Below are positions 20,570-31,664 of a stretch of DNA of 64,000 nt, in pieces. The stretch is taken from contig JASUAD010000031.1 in NCBI GenBank assembly GCA_037013555.1, positions 1,002,501 through 1,066,500 of the forward strand. The letters run 5' to 3'. The stretch's first letter is position 1, and the number at the start of each line of letters is the position of its first letter. The stretch comes from Sextonia rubra. Its lineage: Eukaryota > Streptophyta > Magnoliopsida > Laurales > Lauraceae. The position numbers were made by a program, and so were the translations under genes. The notes under the pieces were generated by a model. The model was given only the letters and a program-made list of their open reading frames with translations, did not search any database and was not told the origin of the DNA.

Positions 20570-21701
20570 TTGCCAAAATGCTCGATAGAGCGTATTAGGG
20601 CCTGCCACAACTGATTTCCCACCAACTCGGAATGAAAGGTCAGGATCGGCGTGCGGCACGCAGTGCTAGCATGCCCAGCGCCAAGCGCATAGCAGAATGC
20701 CCATAGGCCCGAACGGAGTCGTTCCTTAGCTAACACGCACTGCACTATGTATGGTAGGGGCTACCAAAATTGATTCCTCACGCATGGGGTATAAACGGCC
20801 AGGATTGAGGAAAGGCACGCACCGTAAGCACGTCCATCACCATGTGCACAACAGAATGCTCGATTGCCTAACTGGCATCGTTACTTAGCCAACATGCACG
20901 GTGCAATGTATGAGGGGCTTGCTGAAACTAATTTCCCACCAACTTGGAACCAAAGTACAGGACCGAGGGGTGGCACGCAATGCGCACATGCCCCCCGCCA
21001 TGTGCACGGCTAACTGCCTGAAGGGCTTACCCATGTCATTCCACATCCAACATTCGTGGCACAATGTAGGAGGGCCTCACACAATTGATTCCTCAAGCAC
21101 GGGGTATAAACGGCCAGGATTGAGGACAGGCAAGCTCTGTGTGCATGTCCGCCGCCATGTGCACGGTGGTATGCCCAACTGCCTCACCGGCATTGCTACT
21201 TAGCCAACATGCACGGTGCAACGTACGAGGGGCTTTGAGAAATTGATTTGCCACCAACTTGGAACCAAAGTATGGGACTGAGGGGTGGCATGTAATGTGT
21301 GCACACACCCCACCATGTGCACGGCTAACTGCCTGAAGGCCCCGCTAGCGTCATTCCTCAGCCAACATCCACGGCACAATGTAGGAGGCCCTCCCATAAT
21401 TGATTCCTCACATATGGGGTATAAATGGCCAGGATTGAGGAAAGGAACGCGCCTCGCGCACGTCCACCTCCTTGTGCACGGTAGACTGCCCGACTGCCTA
21501 ACCGGCCTCACTACTTAGGCAACATGCACGGTGCACCGTATGAGGGGCTTGCCGAAACTGATTTTCCACCAACTTCAAACCAAAGTACGGGACTGAGGGG
21601 TGGCACGCAATGCGAGCACACCCACCACCATGTGCATGGCTAACTGCCCGAGGGCCTCGGCCCACGTCATTCCTCAGCCAACATCCGTTGCACAATGTAG
21701 G
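20570..21701. repeat. 315-bp dimeric zone at the end of the 157-bp array
   Basis: Here two monomer types alternate. Type B carries GGGGTATAAAYGGCCAGGAT at 20787, 21102 and 21417, exactly 315 bp apart; type A keeps the TTTCCCACCAACTTGGAACC form with GGACTGAGGGGTGGCA. The dimers differ from the monomers before 20570, so this is a separately evolved array edge. Confidence 0.85.
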
Positions 21702-24214
21702 TAGCATGGCGTATATTCAGAAGCAATGAGTTCATCAGAAGAAAATTGTTCATTTATAAGAAAATAGATGGTTAAGAAGAAAGGAATTCATTGAGAACCA
21801 AGGAGTACACCCTCAAAGTAGAGAGCTCTCCAGATGAAAAGAGTTCAATTAGAATAAGGTGTACATACGGAAGAAAAGAGCTCATCGGATGGAAATAGTT
21901 AAGGTGGGAGAAAATAGTTTATTTAGAAGTAAACAACGAAGAGGAGTTCATTCAGAAGAAAGGAGAACATTTAGAAGCGAGGAGTTCATTTCAAAATAAT
22001 GTGTTGTTCAGAAGAAACGAGTTCACTTAGAGGAAATGAGTTCATTGAAGAAAATGTGTTTATTTTGAAGCATGGAGTTCATTCAAAGCTAGGAGTTCAT
22101 TTAGAAGACAGAATTTATTGAATGCAAGGAGTTCAATTAGAAGCAAACAGTTCGTTGAAAGGCAAACAGTTCAATTGGAAGTAAAGAGTTCATTAAAAGA
22201 CAAGAATTCATTCTGAAGAACCTAGTTCATTAAGAAGAATATAGTTCATTCAGAAGTAAGGAGAACATTAAAAAGCAAAGAGTTGATCAAAAGAAATGAT
22301 TTAATTCCAAGGTAAGGAGTGTATACAGGAGCAAAGAGTTCATCGGTAGAAAAGGCTTGATTCAGAAAGAAAGAGTTCTTCACAAGAAAAGATTTGATTC
22401 AGAAGAAATGTGTTCATCATTGGAAGGAGTGCATTTAGAAGCAAAGAGTTCATTTCAAAAGTTTTTTTTATGAAAGATAAATTAAGGTTTCAAAATTAAA
22501 TGAGGGCAAAGCCAAATATATTCTCGAAGGTGTCCCGAAAAGGGAAATAAAGAAAAAAGAAAGCCTACAAACAAACCCACATCCCATGTGTTATAGGAAA
22601 AGCCTAGAAACAATGCTCAGAAAACAGAGCTCATACCCACACCCTGGGTTAGAAAAAAATCCTCATCACGAGCCAGGAAAAGGCAATCAACTAAGTGAAG
22701 CAGTGGTATTAAAGTCTGATGTGCTCAAATGAGAAGGGATCAAAGCGTGCTACTTAACTTTCTTACTTAATCCGATAGTGGAGGGAGACGATGTGGCATA
22801 AGTAGCTAGAGAATGATCAAGAGAGACAACCAACTATCTGAGTTGATCCGAAGATCAGAGTTCGTTTAGAAGAAAAGCATTCCATCTGAAGCAATGCGTT
22901 CATTCCAAGACAAAGTGTCCATCGAAAAATCGAGTTCGTTAGGAAGAATTGGTTTATAGTAAGGAAAGAGTGCAACGGGGAGAAGAGAGTTCATTTCGAT
23001 GTAAAGAGTTCATTCATGCAAAATGAGTTTAATCAAAAGCAAGGTTGTCATTCAGAGGCGAAGAGTTCATTGAAATGCACCTAGCTGATTAGTAGAAAAG
23101 AGTTCGTTTAGAAGAAATGAATTCATCAAAGGAAATGAGTTTATTCAGAAGAATAGAGTTCATTCAAATGGAAGACATTCATTCAAAATAAGGAGTTCAT
23201 TTAAAAGTTAGGAGTTCATATGGTAAGTTTTAGTTTAGAACCAAAGAGTTTTTTGGAAATAAAGATTTCGTTCGAAGGAAAAAGTTGATTAAGAAGTGAG
23301 GAAAATACTCAGGGCAAAGAGTTAAACAGAAGAAAAGAGTTTATTCACAGGACAAGAGTTCGTTCAGAAGGAAAGAGAAAAGTTGAAGCGAAGAGTTCAT
23401 GCGAAGAAAATAGTTCACTTAAAAGCATGTATTCAAAAGCAAACAATTCATTCAGTAGTAAACAATTCATCAAAAGAAAAGACTTCATTCAACGGGGGGG
23501 GGGGTGGGAGAAGGGGAGTTCATTCAAGCGAACATTGTTCATTCAAAAGCAATGTGTACATTCAAAAGGAAAGACTTCAATCAGATGCAAAGAGTTCATT
23601 AGAAGAAAGGAGTATGTTCATAAGGAAAGTTTACATTCGTAGGCATGGTGCTCACTCGAAAGCAAAGTGTTACTCAAAAGAAAAGTGTCCATTGCGAAGA
23701 AACAAGGGCACTAAGAAGAAAATAGTTAATCTGAAGAAAATAGTTAATTTTGACGAAAAGAGTTGTTTCAGAACTAAATGATAAATAGCTCATCAGAGGG
23801 GAAAAGATCATTCAAAATAGTGGATTTCAGTCAAATGCAAGGGGTTCAGTCAGAAGCAAAGCGAGTTCATTCAAATGCAAATAGTTCAGTAAGAAGAAAT
23901 GAGCTCAGTTGAGGAAGTGAATTTGTTCCAAATAAGCTGGTTCATTACGAATAATAGAGTTCATACAGAAAGAAGGAGCACAGTATTAGGCAAGGAGTTG
24001 ATATGGAGAAGTGAGTTCATTCGGAAGAAATGAGTTCATTTTGAAGAAAGGAGTATATGTTCAAAAGCAAAGAGTTCATCAGAATAAATGATTTCATTTA
24101 GAAGAAAAGGGGTCATCCTGAAGCAAGGAGCACATTTCGAAGCGAAGAGTTGAATAGCAGAAAGGAGTTTGTTTAGATGAATTTATTTCTTTTAGAAGAA
24201 GTGAGTTCATACAG
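21702..24214. repeat. Macrosatellite unit 1, 2513 bp, divergent
   Basis: First unit, directly abutting the 157-bp array; the junction shares GTAG. The core is at 22461-22849. A G-tract of 11 lies at 23494-23504, followed by TGGGAGAAGGGG. Confidence 0.93.
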
Positions 24215-26677
24215 TAGCATGGCGTATATTCAGAAGCAATGAGTTCATCTGGAGAAATTGTTCATTTAAAAGAAAATATATGGTCAAGAAGAAAGGAATT
24301 CATTGAGAACCAAGGAGTACACCCTCGAAGTGGAGAATTCTCCAGAAGAAAAGAGTTCAATTAGAATCAAGGTGTACATATGGAAGAAAAGAGCCAATCG
24401 GATGGAAATAGTTAAGGTGGGAGAAAATAGTTTATTTAGAAGTAAACAGCAAAGAGTTCATCATGTGAATGGTTCTCATCTAGAACCAAGGCGCTCATTC
24501 AGAAGAAAGGAGAACATTTGGAAGCGAGCAATATAATGAGTTGTTCAAAAGAAAGGAGTTCGCTTAGAGGAAATGAGTTCATCGAAGGAAATGTGTTTAT
24601 TCTAAAGCATAGAGTTCATTCAAAGCTAGGAGTTCATTTAGAAGCACAGAGTTTATTGAAAGCAAGGAGTTCAGTCAGAAGCGAACAGCTCATTGAAAGG
24701 CAAATAGTTCAATTGGAAATGAAAAGTTCACTAAAAGAAAAGAATTCGTTCTGAAGAAGCTAGTCCATTAAGAAGAATAGAGTTCACTTAGAAGCAATGA
24801 GTACATTAAAGAGCTAAGTGTTGATCAAAAGAAATGTGTTCATTCTGAAGCGAGGAGTGTATATAGGCGTAAAGAGTTCATCAGTAGAAAAGACTTGATT
24901 CAGAAGGAAAGAGTTCTTCGCAAGAAGAAACTTAATTCGGAAGAAAAGTGTTCATCGCTGGAACGAGTGCATTTAGAAGCGTGGAGTTCATTTTAAAAGT
25001 TTTTTTACGGAAGATAAATTAAGGTTTCAAAATTAAATGATGGCAGAGCCAAATATTCTCGAAGGAGTCCCGAAAAGCCTAAAAACAATGCTTAGAAAAC
25101 AAAGCTCATACCCACACCCGGTGTTAGGAAAAGCCCACATCCTGAGCCAGGAAAAGGTAATCAACTAAGTGAAGCAGTGGTATTATAATCTAATGCGCTC
25201 AATTGAAAAGGGATCAAAGCGTGCTGCTTGACTTTCTTACTTAATCCAATAGTAGAGGAAGACAATGCGGCATAAGTTGCCGGAGAATGATCAAGAGAGA
25301 CAACCAACTTTCTGAGTTGATCAGAAGATAAGAGTTTGTTTAGAAGAAAAGCATTCCATCTAAAGCAATGCCTTCATTCCAAAACAATGTGTCCATCGGA
25401 AAATTGAGTTCGTTAGGAAGAATTGGTTTACAGTAAGGAAAGAGTTCAACGGGAAGAAGAGAGTTCATTTCAATGTAAAGAGTTCATTTAGGCAAAATGA
25501 GTTTAATCAAAAGCAAGGTCGTCATTTAGAAGCGAAGAGTTCATTGAAATGCACCTAGTTGATTAGTAGAAAAGAGTTCGTTTAGAAGAAATGAGTTCAT
25601 CAAAGGTAATGACTTTATTAAGAAGAATAGAGTTCATGCAGATGCAAGACATTCATTCAAAATATGGAGTTTGTTTAAAAGTTAGGATTCATATGGTAAG
25701 TTTTAGTTTAGAACCAAAGAGTTCTTCGGTAATGAAGATTTCGTTGAAAGGAAAGAGTTGATTAAGAAGTTTATGAAGTGAGGAAAATACTCAAGGCAAA
25801 GCGTTAAACGGAAGATAAAAGTTCGTTCACAGGACAAGAGTTCATTCAAAAGGAAGGAGTACAATTTGAAGCGAAGAGTTCACTCGAAGAAAATAGTTCA
25901 TTTACGAGCGTGTATTCAAAAGCAAATAGTTCATCCAGTAGTAAACAATTCATCAAAAAAGAAAACTTCATTCAGCAGGGGGAGTTCATTCAAACGAACA
26001 TAGTTCATTCAAAAGCAATGAGTACATTCAGAAGGACAGACTTTGATTAGATGCAAAGAGTTCAACAGAAGAAAGGAGTTCATTCATAAGGAAAGTTTAC
26101 ATTCATAGGCACGGCTCACTCAGAAGCAGAGTGTTCTTCAGAAGAAAAGTGTCCATAGTGAAGAAACAAGGGCACTAAGAAGAAAATAGTTAATCTGAAG
26201 AAAGCAGTTAATTCAGAGGAAAAGAGTTTTTTTAGAACCAAATGACAACGAGTTCATTAGAGGGGAAAAGATCATTCAAAATAGTGGATTTTAGTCAAAT
26301 GCAAGAGGTTCAGTCAGATGCAAAGTGATTTCACTCAAATGCAAATAGTTCAATAAGAAGAGAAGAGCTCAGTTGCAGAAATGAATTTGTTCCGAGTAAG
26401 CTGGTTCATTATGAGGAATAGAGTTCATACATAAAAAGGAGCACAGTATTAGGCAAAGAGTTGATCTGGAGGAGTGGGTTTGTTCAAAAGAAATGAGTTC
26501 ATTATGAAGCAAGGAGTATATATAGAGAAGCAAAAAGTTCGTTAGAATAAACGATTTCATTTAGAAGAAAAGTGGTCATCCTGAAGCAAGGAGCACGTTT
26601 CGAAGCGAAGAGTTGAACAGCAGAAAGAAGATTGTTTAGATGAATTGATTTCGGTCAGAAGAAGTGAGTTCACACAG
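24215..26677. repeat. Macrosatellite unit 2, 2463 bp, divergent
   Basis: The core (24999-25322) has lost about 60 bp between CCCGAAAAG and CCTAAAAAC, a join that could be a short-homology deletion. The G-tract is only 5 long (25978-25982). Confidence 0.93.
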
Positions 26678-29203
26678 AAGCATGGCGTATATTCAGAAGC
26701 AATGAGTTCATCTAAAGAAAATTGTTCATTCAGAAGAAAATAGATGGTTAAGAAGAAAGGAATTCATTAAGAACCAAGGAGTACACCCTAGAAGTAGAGA
26801 GTTCTCCAGATGAAAATAGTTTAATTAGAATCAAGGTGTACATACGGAAGAAAAGAGCTCATTGGATGGAAATAGTTAAGGTAGGAGAAAATAGTTTATT
26901 TAGAAGTAAATAGGAAAGAGTTCATCACGCAAATGTTCACATCGAGAACCAAGGAGTTCATTCAGAGGAAAGGAGAAAATTTAGAAGCGAGAAGTTCATT
27001 TCAATATAATGAGTCGATCAAAAGAAAAGAGTTCGCTTAGAGGAAATGAGTTCATCGAAGGAAGTGTGCTTATTTTGAAGCGTGGAGTTCATTCAAAGCT
27101 AGGAGTACATTTAGAAGCACAGAGTTTATTGAAAGATAGGAGTTCGGTCAGATGCAAATAGTTTGTTGAAAGGCAAATAGTTCAATTGGAAGTGAAGAGT
27201 TCACTAAAAGAAAAAAATTTGTTTTGAAGAAGCTAGTCCATTAAGAAGAATAGAGTTCATTCAGAAGCAACGAGTACATTAAAGAGCAAAGAGTTGATCA
27301 AAAGAATTGAGTTCATTCCGAAGCAAGGAGTGTATACAGGAGCAAAGAGTTCATCAGTAGAAAAGACTTTATTCAGAAGGAAAGAGTTCTTCATAAGAAA
27401 TGACTTAATTTGGAATAAAAGTGTTCATCGTTGGAAGGAGTGCATTTAGAAGCGAGGAGTTCATTTCAAAAGTTTTTTTACTAATGATAAATTAAGGTTT
27501 CAAAATTAAACGAGAGCAAAGCCAAATATATTATCGAAGGAGTCCCGAAAAGGGAAACAACGGAAAAAGAAAGCCTGCAAACAAACCCACATCCCATGTG
27601 TTATAGGAAAAGCCTAAAAACAATGCTCAGAAAACAAAGCTCATACCCACACCCAGGGTTAGAAAAAACCCACATCCCGAGCCAAGAAAAGGCAATCAAC
27701 TAAGTGAAGCAGTGGTATTAAAATCTGATGTGCTCAAAAGAGAAGGGATCAAAGCATGCTACTTGACTTTCTTACTTAATCCAATAGCGGAGGGAGACGA
27801 TGCGGCATAAGTAGCCAAAGAATGATCAAGAGGGACAACCAACTATCTGAGTTGATCCGAAGATCAAAGTTTTTTTTAAAAGAAAAGCATTCCATCTGAA
27901 GCAATACATTCATTTTAAAACAAAGTGTCCATCGGAAAATTGAGTTCGTTAGGAAGAATTGGTTTATAGTAAGGAATGAGTGCAACTGGGAGAAGAGAGT
28001 TCATTTCAATGTAAAGAGTTCATTCAGGCAAAACGAGTTTAATCAAAAGCAAGGTTGTCATTCGGAGATGAAGTGTTCATTGAAATGCACCTAGCTGATT
28101 AGTAGAAAAGAATTCGTTTAGAAGAAATGAGTTCATCAAAGGAAATGACTTCATTCAGAAGAATAGAGTTCAATCATATGGAAGACATTCATTCAAAATA
28201 AGGAGTTTGTTTAAAAGTTAGGAATTCATATGGTAAGTTTTAGTTTAGAACCAAAGAGTTCTTTGGTAATAAAGATTTCGTTCAAAGGAAAGAGTTAATT
28301 AAGAAGTGAGGAAAATACTTAGGGCAAAGAGTTAAAGAGAAGAAAAAAGTTCGTTCACAGGACAAGAGTTCATTCAGAAGGAAGGAGTAGAGTTGAAGCG
28401 AAGAGTTCACGCGAAGAAAATAGTTTATTTAAAAGCATGTATTCAAAAGCAAACAGTTCATTCAGTAGTAAAGAATTCATCAAAAGAGAAGACCTCATTC
28501 AGCGGGGGGGGGGGGGGGGGGGTGAGTTCATTCAAACGGACATAGTCCATTCGAAAGCAATGTGTACATTCAGAATGAAAGACTTCGATCGAATACAAAG
28601 AGTTCATCAGAAGAAAGGAGTATGTTCATAAGGAAAGTTGTCATTCGTAGGCATGGCGTTCACTCGGAAGTAAAGTGTTCCTTAGAAGAAAAGTGTCCAT
28701 TGTGAAGAAACGAGGGCATTAAGAAGAAAATAGTTAATTTAGAGGAAAAGAGTTTTTTCAGAACCAAATGACAAATAGCTCATCAGGGGGGAAAAGATCA
28801 TTCAAAATAGTGGATTTCAGTTGAATGCGAGGAGTTTAGTCAGAAGAAAAGCAAGTTCATTCAAATGCAAATAATTTAATAAGAAGAAAGGGGCTCAGTT
28901 GAGGAAATGAATTTGTTCCAATTAACCTAGTTCATTATGAAGAATAGAGTTCATACAGAACGAAGGAGCACAGTATTAGGCAAAGAGTTGATCAGGAGAA
29001 GTGAGAACGTTCAAAAGAATTAAGTTTGTTCCGAAGAAAGGTATATATATACAGAAGCAAAGAGTTCATTAGAATAAACGATTTCATTTGGAAGAAAAGA
29101 TGTCATCCAGATGCAAGGAGCACGTTTCGAAGCAAAGAGTTGAACACCAGAGAGGAGTTTGTTTATTGAATTGATTTCTTTCAGAAGAAGTTAATTCGTA
29201 TAG
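26678..29203. repeat. Macrosatellite unit 3, 2526 bp, divergent
   Basis: Longest unit. The core is at 27472-27858. The G-tract is expanded to 19 (28504-28522). At its right edge of the core a run of eight T (27870-27877) replaces the usual CGTTTAG context. Confidence 0.93.
28504..28522. repeat. Expanded poly-G tract at a fixed position of the macrosatellite unit
   Basis: 19 G in a row. The same site holds 11 G in unit 1 (23494-23504), 5 in unit 2 (25978-25982), 7 in unit 4 (31031-31037) and 5 in every homogenised unit checked (first at 33492-33496). Confidence 0.9.
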
Positions 29204-31664
29204 TAGTATCATGTATATTCAGAAGCAATGAGTTCATCAAAAGAAATTTGTTCATTCAAAAGAAATAGATGGTTAAGAAGAAAGGAATTTACTGAGAACC
29301 AAAGAGTACACCCCCGAAGTAGAGAGTTCTCAGGTTGAAAAGAGTTCAATTAGGATCAAGGTGTACATACCGAAAAAAAGAGCTCCTCGGATGGAAATAG
29401 TTAAAGTGGGAGAAAATAGTTCATTTAGAAGTAAACAGCAAAGAGTTCATCACACAAATGGTTCACATCTAGAATCATGGAGTATATTAAGAAGAAAGGA
29501 GAACATTTAGAAGCGAGGAGTTCATTCCAATATAATGAGTCGTTCTGAATAAAAGAGTTTAGTTAGAGGAAATAAGTTCATCAAAGGAAATGTGTTTATT
29601 CTGAAGCATGGAGCTCATTCAAACGTAGGAGCTCATTAAGAAGCACTGAGTTTATTGAAAGCGAGGAGTTCAGTCAAAAGCAAGCAGTTCGTTAAAAAAC
29701 AAATAACTTAATTAGAAGTGAAGAGTTCACTAAAAGAAAAGAATTCATTCTGAAAAAGCTAGATCATTAAGAAGAATAAAGTTCATTCAGAAGCAACGAG
29801 TACATTAAAGAGCAAATAGTTGACCAAAAGAAATGAGTTCATTCCAAAGTGAGGAGTGTATACAGGAGCAAAAAGTTCATCAGTAGAAAAGACTTGATTC
29901 GGAAGGAGAGATTTCTTCACAAGAAAATACTTGATTCGGAAGAAAAGTGTTCATCGTTGTAAGGAGTGCATTTAGAAGCGAGGAGTTCATTTCAAAAGTT
30001 TTTTTTTCGGAAGATAAATTAAGGTTTCAAAATTAAACGGGGACAAAACCAAATATATTCTCAAAGGAGTCCTGAAAAGGGAAACAAGGAAACAGAAAGC
30101 TTGCAAACAAACCCACATCCCAGGTGTTATAGGAAAAGCCAAAAAATAATGCTCAGAAAACAGAGCCCATACCCACACCCTAGGTTAGGAAAAACCCACA
30201 TCACAAGCCAAGAAAAGGCAATCAACTAAGGGAAGCAATGGTATTAAAGTCTGATGCGCTCAAATGAGAGGGGATCAAAGCGTGCTGCTTGACTTTCTTA
30301 CTTAATCCAGTAGCAGAGGGACACAGTGCGGCATAAGTTGCCAGAGAATGATCGAGAGAGACAACCAACTTTCTGAGTTGATCCGAAGAAAAGAGTTCGT
30401 TTAGAAGAAAAGCATTCCATCTGAAGCAATGCGTTCATTCCAAAACAAAGTGTCCATCAGAAAATCGAGTTCGTTAGGAAGAATTTGTTTATGGTAAGGA
30501 AAGAGTGCAATGGGAAGCAGAGAGTTCATTTTGATGTAAAGAGTTCATTCAGGCAAAACGAGTTTAATCAAAAGCAAGGTTATCATTCAGGGGCGAAGAG
30601 TTCATTAAGATGCGCCTAGCTGACCAGTAAAAAGGAGTTCATTTAGAAGAAATGAGTTTATCAAAGGAAATGACTTTATTAGGAAGAATAGAGTTCATTC
30701 AGAAGGAAGACATTCATTCGAAATAAGGAGTTCGTCTAAAAGTTAGGAGTTCATATGGTATGTTCTTCTTTAGAATCAAAGAGTTCTTCGGTAATAAAGA
30801 TTTCGTTGAAAGGAAAGAGTTGATTAAGAAGTGAGGAAAACACTCAGGGCAAAGTGTTAAACAGAAGAAAAAAGTTCAATCGCCGGACAAGAGTTCATTC
30901 GGAAGGAAAGAGTACAGTTTTAAGCGAAATGTTCACGCAAAGAAGACAGTTCATTTCAAAGCGTGTATTCAAAAAGCAAATAGTTCATTCAGTAGTTAAC
31001 AATTCATCAAAAAAGAGGACTTCATTTAGCGGGGGGGAGTTCATTCAAATGAACATAGTTCTTTCAAAAGCAACAAGTACATTTAGAACGAAAGACTTCG
31101 ATCAGATGCAAAGAGTTAACCAGGGGAATGGAGTTCGTTCATAAAGAAAGTTTACATTCTAGGCATGGCATTCACTCAGAAGCAAAGTGTTCTTCAGAAG
31201 AAAAGTGTCCATTGGATTCTTCAGAACCAAATGACAAATAGCGCATTAGAGGGGAAAAGATCATTCAAAATAGTGGAGTTCAGTCAAATGCAAGGCGTTC
31301 AGTCATAAGCAAAGCGAGTTCATTCAAATGCAATTAGTTCAATAAGAAGAAAAGAGCTCAGTTGAGGCAATGAATTTGTTCTGAATAAGCCAGTTCATTA
31401 CGAAGAACAGAGTTCACACAGAAAAAAGGAGCACGGTATTAGGCAAAGAGTTGATCAGGAGAAATGAGTTCGTTCGGAAGAAATGAGCCCTTTCTGAAGA
31501 AAGGATTATAAACAGAAGCAAAGAGTTCATCAGAAAAAATGACTTCATTTAGAAGAAATGATGTCATCCTAAAGCAAGGAGCACATTTCAAAGCGAAGAG
31601 TTGAACACCAGAAGAAAGTTTTTTAGAAAAATTGATTTCCTTCAGAAGAAGTGAGTTCATATAG
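29204..31664. repeat. Macrosatellite unit 4, 2461 bp, transitional
   Basis: The core is at 29998-30384 and the G-tract is 7 (31031-31037). About 75 bp are missing near 31212 relative to later units. Its last ~230 bp (from about 31430) already match the homogenised type closely, so the boundary between old and young repeats falls inside this unit. Confidence 0.93.

Larger units (their letters stand above)
15960..21701. repeat. ~157-bp tandem satellite, about 36 monomers, possibly rDNA IGS subrepeats
   Basis: The landmark CCTTACTTAGCCAACATGCA recurs at 15989, 16145, 16299, 16455 and so on, spaced 154-159 bp. Each monomer then holds a GTATGAGGGTCTGCCAAATC block, a TTTCCCACCAACTTGGAACA block, GGCACGCAGCGCGTGCCCGA (a short inverted repeat) and CAGCCATGTGCACGGCTGAC. 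Monomers differ by many transitions. Three are shortened by about 45 bp in the same place (near 17320, 18070 and 19435). One holds a run of 12 C at about 19842-19853. The long open frames on both strands arise from the repeat and are not genes. Being beside 18S on its upstream side is the only evidence for an IGS origin. Confidence 0.92.

Noticed and set aside
15960..21701. Many overlapping 60-124-codon frames on both strands in the 157-bp array
   Set aside because: They shift frame from monomer to monomer, lack any domain and simply follow a GC-rich repeat with few stops.
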